From the NCBI GenBank assembly GCA_005777805.1, contig SXLG01000153.1:1-32231 (forward strand): a stretch of 32,231 nt of DNA, written 5' to 3'. Shown here in pieces: positions 1 to 7,074 of this stretch. Origin of the DNA: Pseudomonadota bacterium (lineage in GTDB: Bacteria > Desulfobacterota > Binatia > UBA12015). Numbering within the stretch: the first letter of the stretch is position 1; every line of letters begins with the position of its first letter. The notes beneath the pieces were generated by a model that was given only the letters and a program-made list of their open reading frames with translations, searched no databases and was not told the origin of the DNA. Made by a program: the position numbers and the translations under genes.

Positions 1-474
1 CTCGACATCCTCTCCGACGTAGCCGGCCTCGGTCAGCGAGGTCGCGTCCGCAATCGCGACGGGCACCTGGAGAAAGCGCGCCAGCGTCTGGGCGAGCAGC
101 GTCTTGCCCGACCCAGTGGGGCCGACCAGGAGGATGTTGGACTTCTGGAGCTCGACGTCACCCGAACTCAGGTGGGAGTCGATGCGCTTGTAATGATTGT
201 GCACCGCCACGGCGAGGATCTTCTTCGCCTGCTCCTGACCGATGACATACTGGTCAAGAACTTTTTTTATCTCGGACGGCTTCGGCACCGACGACGTCGA
301 GGCGAGACCATCCTCCTGGTCGCATTCCTCGGCGATGATGTCATTGCAGAGGTCGATGCATTCGTCACAGATATAGACCGTCGGTCCCGCGATGAGCTTG
401 CGGACTTCGTCCTGACTCTTGCCACAGAAGGAACAGACCAGGTTTCCGCTGCGGTCGTCGCCATGCTTCGCCAT
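1..474 (-). CDS. clpX: ATP-dependent Clp protease ATP-binding subunit ClpX, N-terminal 158 residues (gene runs off the left edge)
   Basis: ClpX is the AAA+ unfoldase that selects cytosolic substrates and threads them into the ClpP chamber. The visible part begins [11 protein letters not shown]. It holds the zinc-binding domain with its four cysteines (C14, C17, C36, C39; CSFCGKS and ICDECIDLC). A linker follows, then the AAA+ start with [16 protein letters not shown], the Walker A motif GPTGSGKT at about residue 125, and the conserved [11 protein letters not shown] stretch at the edge. The ATG at 474 is placed by the zinc domain, which normally starts within the first 20 residues. The gene lies 8 bp after clpP on the same strand, so it is probably co-transcribed with tig and clpP. 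The cut is the window boundary, not a mutation. Confidence 0.97.
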   Translation of the reverse strand, partial: MAKHGDDRSGNLVCSFCGKSQDEVRKLIAGPTVYICDECIDLCNDIIAEECDQEDGLASTSSVPKPSEIKKVLDQYVIGQEQAKKILAVAVHNHYKRIDSHLSSGDVELQKSNILLVGPTGSGKTLLAQTLARFLQVPVAIADATSLTEAGYVGEDVE

Positions 475-482
475 GGGGCCCC

Positions 483-1085
483 CTAGTCCTTCTTCCCCGG
501 CCGGGCGCTGATCACCTCGTCGATCAGACCGTACTCCACCGCCTGCTTGCCGGTCATGAAGAAGTCCCGCTCGGTATCTTTCTCGATGCGCTTGATGCCC
601 TGCCCGGTGTGCCGGGCCATCAGGGAGTTGAGAAGCTCCCGCACGCGGAGAATCTCCCGAGCCTGAATATCGATATCCGTGGCCTGCCCCTGCACCCCGC
701 CAAGCGGCTGGTGGATCATGATCCGGGCATTGGGCAACGCAAAGCGTTTGCCACTCTCGCCCGCGGCGAGGAGCACGGCGCCCATGCTGGCGGCCTGGCC
801 AACGCAGAGCGTCGAGACCGCAGGTCGGATGTACTGCATGGTGTCGTAGATCGCGAGGCCCGCCGAGACGCTGCCGCCGGGCGAGTTGATGTAGAAGTGA
901 ATGTCCTTCTCGGGATCCTCCGACTCGAGGAAGAGCAACTGCGCGATCACGAGATTCGCAATCTCGTCGCTGACCTGCGTCCCGAGGAACACGATCCGGT
1001 CTTTCAGCAGCCGCGAGTAGATATCGTAGGCGCGCTCGCCCCGACCGGTCTGCTCGACCACCATGGGGATCAGCGCCGTCGTCAC
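483..1085 (-). CDS. clpP: ATP-dependent Clp protease proteolytic subunit ClpP
   Basis: This is the serine protease of the ClpXP machine and forms the tetradecameric degradation chamber in the cytosol. The 200-residue length is normal for the family. The catalytic triad is visible: Ser100 in GQAASMGA, His125 in MIHQPLGG and Asp174 in KDTERDFFM. Their relative spacing is the same as in E. coli ClpP. The substrate-channel signature YINSPGGSV is at about residues 65-73. The N-terminus [27 protein letters not shown] is the usual short propeptide plus the first strand. The gene lies between tig (70 bp upstream) and clpX (8 bp downstream), all on the minus strand. Confidence 0.98.
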   Translation of the reverse strand: MTTALIPMVVEQTGRGERAYDIYSRLLKDRIVFLGTQVSDEIANLVIAQLLFLESEDPEKDIHFYINSPGGSVSAGLAIYDTMQYIRPAVSTLCVGQAASMGAVLLAAGESGKRFALPNARIMIHQPLGGVQGQATDIDIQAREILRVRELLNSLMARHTGQGIKRIEKDTERDFFMTGKQAVEYGLIDEVISARPGKKD

Positions 1086-1155
1086 GACACTCTCCCGGCG
1101 TTCGCACGTCGCTTCATCGCTCGAAGTCTAGACCTTTCCCCCATACCGGGCAACG

Positions 1156-2454
1156 TCATTCCGTCGTCGTCGCGGACACGCCGAGCGTAATGCCGGCGCG
1201 AGCGACGAGTGTCTCCAACGCTCGCGCACGCAGCATACGCGTCGCCAGCGCAGCACGTGCCGACGCTTCGGCGTAATGCTGGCGGATCTCTCCACCACGC
1301 CGGGCGGCACTCGCGGCGAGCCGTTCGATCTCGGTAGTGATGGTCTCGTCATCGACCGCAAGATCGAGCTGCTGAACCACGCGATCAAGGACGAGCCCTG
1401 CCTTGACCTCGCGCTCCGCACGCGGTTGCAGCTTCTCCCGGGCCTCGTCCTCGTGGGCGGGTGAGGTGAAGCGCATCCCCTGGATCGCGAGCTGCAGGCG
1501 AAAGTCCTCGAGCAATGCGGCGGTACGCTCGCGGACGAGCGAGGGCGGCAGTTCCAGGGACACCCGCGCGAGCAGCGTATCGAGCAGGGCGTCGCGCACC
1601 GCGGCGTCCGCACGCCGGTCACCGTCCTCGCGCAAGCTGTCTTCGACTCGTGTCCGAAGTTCGGCCAACGTCGCGCACTCGCCGTGGTCGCGTGCGAACT
1701 CGTCATCCAGCAGAGGCATGCGCTTCTCCGCGATCGAGAGCACCGCGACGGTCCAGCTCAAGATCCGTCCGGAGATCTCGGGCGGGGCGCCCTCGGGAGC
1801 AGGCGCCTCGACGGAGAACGAATCATCGACGCGCACCAGCGAGAGGCGCTCGTCCACTTCCGGCGGCAGATGCCCCGCACCGACCTCGACCGTCGCACTC
1901 GGGCGCGACAGGATCTCCACCGGCTTGCCGCCATCGAGGACCTCGATACGGATGGTTGCGAAATCACCGCGGGCCAGTTCCTTGCGGCCCTCGATCGACA
2001 CCAACTCCGCGTGACGGTCGCGCAGTCGCTCGAGAACGCGATCGACATCCTCGGCCGACACCGTGGCGTCCGTCCGCGCCACCGCGAGCCCTTCGAGGTC
2101 GACCTCGGGCACCTCGGGCCGGATTTCGAAGCGTGCCGAGAAATGCAGTGCCGCATGCTCATCGAACTCGCCGAGATCGATCTCGGGCGCCGACACCACC
2201 GGCAATTCGGATTCGACCAGCGCCTTCGCGACGGCCTCGCGGACCAGGCTCTCGGCCGCTCGCGCCCGCACTTCCTCTCCGAAGAGGCGCTGCAGCACCG
2301 GCCGCGGCACGCGGCCCGGCCGGAAACCCCGGACGCGCGCCGAGGACGAGACCGAACGGAAGACCCGCTCGAACTCCGCCCCGACACGTTCCGCAGGAAC
2401 CTCGATCTCCAAGCGACGCTCCGTCGGCCCGGTTTCCACGACCTGAAACCCCAT
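1156..2454 (-). CDS. tig: Trigger factor, ribosome-associated chaperone and peptidyl-prolyl isomerase
   Basis: Trigger factor binds the ribosome exit tunnel and shields nascent chains. The product is 432 residues, normal for the family. The N-terminal ribosome-binding domain carries GFRPGRVP at residues 43-50, the same position as GFRKGKVP in the E. coli protein. The central FKBP-like PPIase region (about 150-240) contains GDFATIRIEV. The C-terminal arm domain is rich in Arg, Glu and Ala helices. The ATG at 2454 is chosen because a GGAGG sits 8 bp upstream and because the reading frame further upstream runs into tRNA-Leu. The gene heads the tig-clpP-clpX unit and follows tRNA-Leu by 138 bp, in which its promoter should lie; I see no clear -35/-10 pair there. 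Confidence 0.95.
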   Translation of the reverse strand: MGFQVVETGPTERRLEIEVPAERVGAEFERVFRSVSSSARVRGFRPGRVPRPVLQRLFGEEVRARAAESLVREAVAKALVESELPVVSAPEIDLGEFDEHAALHFSARFEIRPEVPEVDLEGLAVARTDATVSAEDVDRVLERLRDRHAELVSIEGRKELARGDFATIRIEVLDGGKPVEILSRPSATVEVGAGHLPPEVDERLSLVRVDDSFSVEAPAPEGAPPEISGRILSWTVAVLSIAEKRMPLLDDEFARDHGECATLAELRTRVEDSLREDGDRRADAAVRDALLDTLLARVSLELPPSLVRERTAALLEDFRLQLAIQGMRFTSPAHEDEAREKLQPRAEREVKAGLVLDRVVQQLDLAVDDETITTEIERLAASAARRGGEIRQHYAEASARAALATRMLRARALETLVARAGITLGVSATTTE

Positions 2455-2592
2455 CAGCACCGCCTCCGTCCAAGCACGCGTCGTTCCATCTGGCGGCCCG
2501 GTTACCGGAGGCCCGGAGCGGCGACAAGGACGGGGATTTGGCTGAACGTGGACGCGACCGGTCGGCCGCCCGGCCTCGATCGGTGCGTCGCA

Positions 2593-2672
2593 TGCGAGAG
2601 GGGGGACTCGAACCCCCACGGTTGCCCGCTGGATCCTAAGTCCAGTGCGTCTGCCAATTCCGCCACTCTCGC
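2593..2672 (-). tRNA. tRNA-Leu (anticodon UAG)
   Basis: The minus strand folds as a class II tRNA of 80 nt. The 7-bp acceptor pairs GCGAGAG with CTCTCGC, with discriminator A. The D arm is GCGGAATTGGCAGACGC. The anticodon arm is CTGGA-CTTAGGA-TCCAG with anticodon TAG. A short variable arm (CGGGCAACCG) follows, and the T arm is GGGGG-TTCGAGT-CCCCC. CCA is not encoded. A tRNA-Leu directly upstream of tig is a recurrent arrangement in some proteobacterial-type genomes. Confidence 0.96.
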
Positions 2673-2689
2673 GGGATCGGAAGCCCCTA

Positions 2690-3007
2690 TCACCGAGGCT
2701 CCCTGAACGCATCGTCCTTGGTGTCGGCCTCGTTCTCCGCCTTGAGCAGGGAGCGCGCCCGATTCAGCAGATGCCGGGCCCAGACGAACTCCGTGGCGAG
2801 CAGAGCCAGTGCCAGAGGAATGACCACCAAGGCTGGTCCAGGCAGGAAGACAAGGATCACCCCCAGAACGAGCAGAGTCCCGCCGACGACCAGAACCAAA
2901 AGGCGCCGCAAATGGCGCACTACGATCCAGGCCGGCGAGCGGGCGGGCGGTGCTTTGGGCTCGACCGATGGTGCGGCCGCTCCGGCCTCGCGCGATTCCA
3001 CGGTCAC
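2690..3007 (-). CDS. Small membrane protein of the PGPGW type
   Basis: This 105-residue protein has two hydrophobic segments (about residues 35-55 and 58-75). The joining stretch is LVFLPGPALVVIPLALALLATEF, which resembles the PGPGW transmembrane family (glycolipid-transporter-like, function unknown); the exact last residues of the family motif differ here (PGPAL). A Pro/Ala-rich cytosolic leader precedes it and a charged C-terminal tail follows. The start codon is GTG at 3007. It overlaps the TGA of the upstream coiled-coil gene in a GTGA, so translation is probably coupled. The gene ends 17 bp before tRNA-Leu. Family assignment rests on the PGP-centred motif and topology only. Confidence 0.7.
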   Translation of the reverse strand: MTVESREAGAAAPSVEPKAPPARSPAWIVVRHLRRLLVLVVGGTLLVLGVILVFLPGPALVVIPLALALLATEFVWARHLLNRARSLLKAENEADTKDDAFREPR

Positions 3008-3612
3008 GAGCGGCGGCGCCCGTTCCCCGACAACACCTGTTCGAGCCGCGCCGCGCGCCGCTCGAGTTCATCGATGCGGCGCTGCAGAGCGGCCATCTGA
3101 CTCTGTAGTCCTCGTCTGAACTGCGCCACGAGGTGGCTCGCCAGACGTGCCGCGTCGGCCTGGAGCGCTTGCTGGCGATCCTCGATACCGGTCACCACCG
3201 CCTGGACGCTGCGCAGGATCTCCTCGCCGATCACCTCGACTTCGTGCCGGACGTCGCCCGCAGCGCTCCGGGCCCGCTCGGCCAGGGCTGACGCTCCGGG
3301 CAACGCCACGATGCCGCCGATCGCATTGGCGACCGCGCTGACCGGGCCTGAGGACATCGCCCGCGCGATGGGCTTCGGCGATCGCAGCACGACCTCCTTG
3401 GCCGCGGCCTTGCCCGGCGGCTTGGGTTCGGCCTTCTTCTCAGCCTTTTTGTCGCGCTTGGGGGCGAGCGCTTCCACAGGCTCTACCTCGACGCGTCGGC
3501 GTTCCGCCTTCTGCGCGGCTTTCTCGCTCTTGCGGGCTTCCTTGCGCTCGCGCTTGCCACCAGCGCCGTCCTTGCTGCCCCGTGTCTTCCCCGCCTTGTC
3601 CTTCCCAGCCAC
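3004..3612 (-). CDS. Lys/Ala-rich protein with C-terminal coiled coil, function unknown
   Basis: I do not recognise a named family. From the GTG at 3612 (preceded by AGAGGAGA, 8 bp away) the product is 202 residues. Residues 1-85 are a highly basic, low-complexity tail of Lys, Arg, Ala and Glu (for example KRERKEARKSEKAAQKAERRR), probably disordered. Residues 90-110 are hydrophobic and small (PVSAVANAIGGIVALPGASALA). Residues 115-195 form a long heptad-like helix ending in a clear coiled coil (MAALQRRIDELERRAARLEQVL). The layout recalls phasin-like or nucleoid/granule-binding proteins with a KA-rich tail, but that is analogy. The frame could extend upstream to 3732, which would overlap the GMC gene; the Shine-Dalgarno favours 3612. 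It overlaps the PGPGW gene by 4 bp. Confidence 0.65.
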   Translation of the reverse strand: MAGKDKAGKTRGSKDGAGGKRERKEARKSEKAAQKAERRRVEVEPVEALAPKRDKKAEKKAEPKPPGKAAAKEVVLRSPKPIARAMSSGPVSAVANAIGGIVALPGASALAERARSAAGDVRHEVEVIGEEILRSVQAVVTGIEDRQQALQADAARLASHLVAQFRRGLQSQMAALQRRIDELERRAARLEQVLSGNGRRRS

Positions 3613-3700
3613 CCCTGGTCTCCTCTTCGTTCGGCCATCGGTGGCCGGCACCATCCTTGGCACGAATCGCTCCAGCGAAGGAAGCCGGTGCCACCAGCCG

Positions 3701-5224
3701 TCACAAGGCCGCCGCAACCGCCCCCGCGACACGGTGCGCCAGCGCCATCGTCACCAACATAGGATTGACGGCTGGGCTGCGCGGCAGAAGCCCGGTATCG
3801 GCCACGAACAGATTCTCCGCCGCGTGACATCGCCCAAACTCGTCGGCCACGCCGCGGCGCGGATCACCGTGCATGCGGGTGGTCCCGAAAACATGATTGC
3901 CTGAGCAAAGCAGATCCTGCGGGCGGATCGGCGCGGTGCGCAGGACGCGCGCCTCGTCGAGGGAGCGCATCTCGTCGGGCAACCCGGCTACACCAGGCAG
4001 GATGGTGCGCGCCCCGGCGGCGAAAAAAATGCGCGCCAGCGTCCACAGCGCCTCGCTGAGAATCGGCAGGTCGCGGTGGTCGAGATTCCAATCGAGAAGC
4101 GGGTCCAGCGAGCCCCGCTTCGCGCGCACCCGACCGTGCGAGCGGTTGCACGAGGCGATCGCATCCCAGATCGCCGCGTTCTTGATGCGGGCGAGGTTCT
4201 CCTTGTAGGCGAGCCCCTGCCCCGGCAGGCGGACCGCCATCACGCCGGGCGGCCCCCACAGTGTCTCGAGTTTGTAGCCGCGATCGAGAAAGGCCAGCGA
4301 GTGGTAGCCCTGCGTCGCGCCAAAAACGGGCTCGGTCGGATCATCGAAGATCCCCATCACCGCGACACCGGGGTGGAACTGAAGATTGCGCCCGCATTCT
4401 CCACTCGCGCCAGCAAGGCCGCTGCGCTCGAGCAGGAGTGGCGTGGCCAGGCAACCAGCGGCCAGCACCACCGCCCGAGCCTCGACCCGGAACGCCGCAC
4501 CCGATTCCCCACACAGAGGTCGAACCGTCCGTCCCCCTACCCCCGTCACGCGTCGGCCGTGGGAGAGGACCTGCCCCACCCGGGCCGAGGCGTAGACGCG
4601 CGCGCCGGCTGCGACCGCGCGAGGCACCAGCGCTACGTCCGTCGATTGCTTGGCGCGTGCTCGGCAGCCGGTGAAACATTCGCCACTGCCCTGGCAAGCG
4701 CGCACATTGCGGCGAATCGGCTCGGCCGCGATCCCGAGCGCGCGGCAACCGTCGCGAAAGAGCAGATTGCGCCGGCCCTGGACGGCGTCGGGCGTGGCCT
4801 CGACGCCAAGCGCCGCCTCGATGGCATCGAAGTGCGGCGCGAGATCCTCCGGGCCGGTTACCCCCAGTTCGAACTCCTCTGCCCAGCCCGCCAGCGTGGA
4901 GGCCGGCGGACGCACACAAATTGCTGAATTGACAAGCGACCCGCCGCCGAGCGCAATCGCCTGCATCGTCGGCATGCGCAGATTGCCGCGGGTCGTGCGC
5001 AGGCCGTCGTCCCGCAGCAACCTGCCGATGGCCGCCGAACCGTCGGTCACGAAATCCTCGGGCTGGAACGGCGGCCCCTCTTCGAGCAGCACCACGTCGT
5101 AACCGGCCTCGGCGAGTTGCCACGCCACGACCGCTCCCCCGGGGCCCGAACCGACCACCGCCACGTCACAGCGATCGACGAAGTTCCGCAGATGCTCGTC
5201 AAAGGTGCGAACGAACCCACTCAC
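3701..5224 (-). CDS. GMC-family FAD-dependent oxidoreductase (long-chain alcohol or sterol oxidase-like)
   Basis: This enzyme is predicted to oxidise an alcohol using FAD. The 507-residue product has the Rossmann dinucleotide motif VVGSGPGGA at about residues 24-31 and the ALGGGSLVNSAI flavin-binding segment near residue 91. The C-terminal GMC catalytic region has the active-site His in SGNHVFGTTRM and the Asn in SPAVNPMLV. A Cys-rich insert CQGSGECFTGC (C177, C183, C187) is typical of the long-chain-alcohol-oxidase branch of the family. The GTG at 5224 overlaps the TGA of the upstream small-subunit gene as GTGA, with GGGGAG upstream. The pair is probably translationally coupled and may form one complex. 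The substrate cannot be read from sequence. Confidence 0.88.
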   Translation of the reverse strand: MSGFVRTFDEHLRNFVDRCDVAVVGSGPGGAVVAWQLAEAGYDVVLLEEGPPFQPEDFVTDGSAAIGRLLRDDGLRTTRGNLRMPTMQAIALGGGSLVNSAICVRPPASTLAGWAEEFELGVTGPEDLAPHFDAIEAALGVEATPDAVQGRRNLLFRDGCRALGIAAEPIRRNVRACQGSGECFTGCRARAKQSTDVALVPRAVAAGARVYASARVGQVLSHGRRVTGVGGRTVRPLCGESGAAFRVEARAVVLAAGCLATPLLLERSGLAGASGECGRNLQFHPGVAVMGIFDDPTEPVFGATQGYHSLAFLDRGYKLETLWGPPGVMAVRLPGQGLAYKENLARIKNAAIWDAIASCNRSHGRVRAKRGSLDPLLDWNLDHRDLPILSEALWTLARIFFAAGARTILPGVAGLPDEMRSLDEARVLRTAPIRPQDLLCSGNHVFGTTRMHGDPRRGVADEFGRCHAAENLFVADTGLLPRSPAVNPMLVTMALAHRVAGAVAAAL

Positions 5225-5844
5225 CCCAGCTCCCCGCCGTCGGCAAGGGCCGACCATGCTGCCCCCGGTTCGAGAGGTTCCGTTGCTGCGCGCGCGGATT
5301 CGCCCGCGCCATCCAGGAGCGGCCACAGGCCGTCGGCCGGGCTTGGTTGCCGGTGCAGCACAGCCGGCGCGATCCCCAACGCGGCCGCCACCTCGGGATC
5401 GGCGAAGTACCCCATCGTGAGGAGCGCGCGCAGACTCGTGAACATCAGCCGCTCCAGATAGCGCGGACTCGTCCGAAGGTGTTCGAGACACGCGGCGCGT
5501 TGGTTCTCCGTCAAGCGGGAGAAGCGCCGCCGACCGCGCGGTCCGGGCGCGGCGAGAAACAGCGAGGCCCACTCGACCGCCAGCACGAGGAGTCCGATCA
5601 AGCGTCGATTGGTGCGACCGAGCCCGGCCACGAAGTCGTCGAGATGGGTGAGAATCCGCGCATCCGCGCCCGAGCGAGCAAGGGCGCCCCCGGGCGGGAA
5701 CATCACCAGGGCCACAGCCGAGAACAGCACCCTCTCGGTCGCCGTCAGAACAGCAGGCCGCTCGGCCCCCGGACCGCGAGCCGAAGGCGGGACAATCAAG
5801 CCGATCTCCCCGGCGACCGCTGCTGCAACCGGGACTTCCACCAC
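5221..5844 (-). CDS. Small accessory subunit of the GMC oxidoreductase (gluconate 2-dehydrogenase subunit 3-like)
   Basis: This 207-residue Ala/Leu-rich, mostly helical protein contains LTATERVLFSAVALVMFPPGGA. That segment is the kind seen in small subunits encoded beside GMC dehydrogenases (gluconate 2-dehydrogenase subunit 3-like). In the family these subunits assist export or assembly of the flavoprotein. No clear twin-arginine signal is visible here. Two GTG codons in a row (5844, 5841) are the first possible starts; an in-frame TAG at 5857-5859 excludes anything longer. The Shine-Dalgarno is weak. The stop overlaps the GMC start by 4 bp, which is the main support for the pairing. Confidence 0.6.
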   Translation of the reverse strand: MVEVPVAAAVAGEIGLIVPPSARGPGAERPAVLTATERVLFSAVALVMFPPGGALARSGADARILTHLDDFVAGLGRTNRRLIGLLVLAVEWASLFLAAPGPRGRRRFSRLTENQRAACLEHLRTSPRYLERLMFTSLRALLTMGYFADPEVAAALGIAPAVLHRQPSPADGLWPLLDGAGESARAATEPLEPGAAWSALADGGELG

Positions 5845-6091
5845 GCGGCTCGGCGGCTAGCAGAAGCGCCAGTCGCCCGCCCCACAACCGCAGAGAGTGG
5901 CCCAGCCTCCGTGCGGCGCTGCGACAAGACTGCCTGTTCCATCCCGCCACGCCGGAAGCCCCGCCCGGCCTGCTGGGACCCGCAGCCGCACGCTCTGCGG
6001 GCAGACACCGAGGCCAAGGACGCGCCCCTCGATCCGACCATCCTCAAATAGTTCTCCGCCGTCGCGAGAGAGGGGTCTTGACTTAGGAGAT
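5845..6091. other. Intergenic region between divergent genes, left part
   Basis: There is no convincing gene here. Frames crossing it are Arg/Ser/Pro-rich products of GC bias. With the palindromic block at 6092-6131 and the leader at 6132-6191 it separates the GMC unit (minus) from the Cys-rich protein gene (plus). Toward its right end base composition turns AT-rich around TTGACT at 6078-6083, a fair -35 element for the plus strand. Confidence 0.5.
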
Positions 6092-6131
6092 AAATGGGAA
6101 TAGTTCCCATTTCTATGGGAATAGTTCCCAT
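6092..6131. promoter_or_regulatory. Two tandem palindromic operator-like sites
   Basis: Copy 1 (6092-6112) is AAATGGGAA-TAG-TTCCCATTT, with 9-bp arms. Copy 2 (6115-6131) is ATGGGAA-TAG-TTCCCAT, with 7-bp arms. The shared ATGGGAATAGTTCCCATT block is identical, including its central TAG. The centres (6102 and 6123) are 21 bp apart, about two helical turns, so two dimers would bind the same face of the DNA. A TTGACT lies 9 bp upstream (6078-6083), and 17 bp after it comes copy 1's TAGTTC, so a bound protein should occlude or reshape the promoter. The regulator is not identifiable. Confidence 0.75.
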
Positions 6132-6141
6132 TAACAACCGG

Positions 6142-6176
6142 GCCTTGGCTGACCGGGCAACCACCCGGCCCAAGGC
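6142..6176 (+). promoter_or_regulatory. 5' leader stem-loop directly before the ribosome-binding site
   Basis: The leader of the Cys-rich gene can form a nested hairpin. GCCTTGG (6142-6148) pairs with CCAAGGC (6170-6176). Inside it, CCGGG (6153-6157) pairs with CCCGG (6164-6168) around a 6-nt loop. The Shine-Dalgarno AGGGAG starts within 1-2 nt of the stem and the ATG is at 6192. The structure could protect the 5' end or modulate ribosome access. There is no U-tract and no recognised riboswitch. Confidence 0.5.
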
Positions 6177-6191
6177 AGGGAGAATTGAGCG

Positions 6192-6869
6192 ATGAAGAAG
6201 ACCGCGAAGAGATGGATCGTCAGGGGCGTGCTCGTGACCCTGATCTGCGGAGTGGCGGCAGCCGCCGCGGCAGAACCGGGCCGGAGGCGACCGCATGGCC
6301 TGAGCGACTCCTGCCGGCGGGCGTGCGATGGAGCAGCCCAGACCTGCCTCGCTCCGACGCTTCAGGAACGACGGCTCTGTGTCGCCGCAACCTGTCCGTC
6401 CGAGGCCGAAGCCATGGCCGCCGCGTGCGGAGCCGATCGGCACTCCGCAGCTTGCCTGAGCGCCCGAGGCGCCCTGCGAACCTGCGCCACTCCCTGCGTC
6501 GAGAGCTTGGCCGGGGCCGTTGCGGCCTGCCGCGGCGAGCGTTCGACTTGCGTGGAAACCTGCCCCGCTCCGCTCGATCCGCGGGACTACGACCCGACCT
6601 GTGTGAGGCCCTGCTTCGAGGGGCTCCGCTCCTGCCAGGCACCGGTGCGTGAGGAGGCCACGAGTTGCCGCACGAGCTGTGTCGACTTGGTCAACGCGGC
6701 TCGGGAGGCGTGCGCGGCGGCGCCCGAGAGCGAGGACTGCACCGCCGCCAGACGAGCGGCGTACTCCTGTCATGAGGCTTGCCGCGACGCCGCCGCCGCA
6801 GTGGCCGGGCCCTGTCACACTGCGGCCCGGGAATGTGTCGAGGCGTGTCCGATCGTGGTGACCGACTGA
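6192..6869 (+). CDS. Exported 24-cysteine protein made of two 12-cysteine modules, function unknown
   Basis: The 225-residue product starts with a Sec signal peptide (MKKTAKRWIV, hydrophobic stretch, cleavage likely after AAAAAAEP near residue 27). The mature part has 24 cysteines. Module A (residues 41-124) has successive Cys gaps 3, 6, 10, 4, 10, 8, 9, 3, 10, 6, 3. Module B (137-219) has 3, 6, 10, 3, 10, 8, 9, 3, 10, 6, 3. The modules are thus a clear duplication, and each spacing list is nearly its own mirror image. Residues between are mostly Ala, Arg and Glu, suggesting short helices stapled by disulfides in the periplasm. Metal or cluster binding is an alternative. I recognise no family. 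The start is supported by AGGGAG 10 bp upstream and by the operator-plus-leader in front. Confidence 0.85.
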   Translation: MKKTAKRWIVRGVLVTLICGVAAAAAAEPGRRRPHGLSDSCRRACDGAAQTCLAPTLQERRLCVAATCPSEAEAMAAACGADRHSAACLSARGALRTCATPCVESLAGAVAACRGERSTCVETCPAPLDPRDYDPTCVRPCFEGLRSCQAPVREEATSCRTSCVDLVNAAREACAAAPESEDCTAARRAAYSCHEACRDAAAAVAGPCHTAARECVEACPIVVTD

Positions 6870-6891
6870 GGCCGGTCGCGGACCTTCGGGC

Positions 6892-6944
6892 TGCTGCGCC
6901 GGCACGGGTGGATCCTCCCCCGGCCCATCCGGACCGGCGCAGCA
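6892..6944 (+). terminator. Inverted repeat with 11-bp arms after the Cys-rich gene
   Basis: TGCTGCGCCGG (6892-6902) is perfectly complementary to CCGGCGCAGCA (6934-6944), with a 31-nt loop. It begins 22 bp after the stop codon. There is no U-tract, so it would act as an RNA 3'-end stabiliser or as part of a Rho-dependent end rather than a classical terminator. Confidence 0.45.
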
Positions 6945-6948
6945 CCGA

Positions 6949-6983
6949 TCGGCCGCCTCGGACCAGAGGTCCGAGGCGGCCGA
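6949..6983. terminator. Perfect 16-bp stem with 3-nt loop
   Basis: TCGGCCGCCTCGGACC (6949-6964) pairs without mismatch with GGTCCGAGGCGGCCGA (6968-6983) around the loop AGA. It follows the first hairpin by 4 nt and separates the Cys-rich gene from the DUF6502 gene. This very stable stem is the best terminator candidate in the region, although no T-run follows. Confidence 0.55.
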
Positions 6984-7074
6984 CCCGACTCGCGGGCGAG
7001 ATGCGCGCGCTTGCGCTCGCTGCGCGCGGGCGGGATCGTCGGACTCCCCTCCACCGAACGAATGAGCAACTGAC

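Noticed and set aside
6092-6131. CRISPR or insertion-sequence end
   Set aside because: Only two copies with a 2-bp gap, no spacers, no transposase and no flanking target duplication; an operator explains it better.
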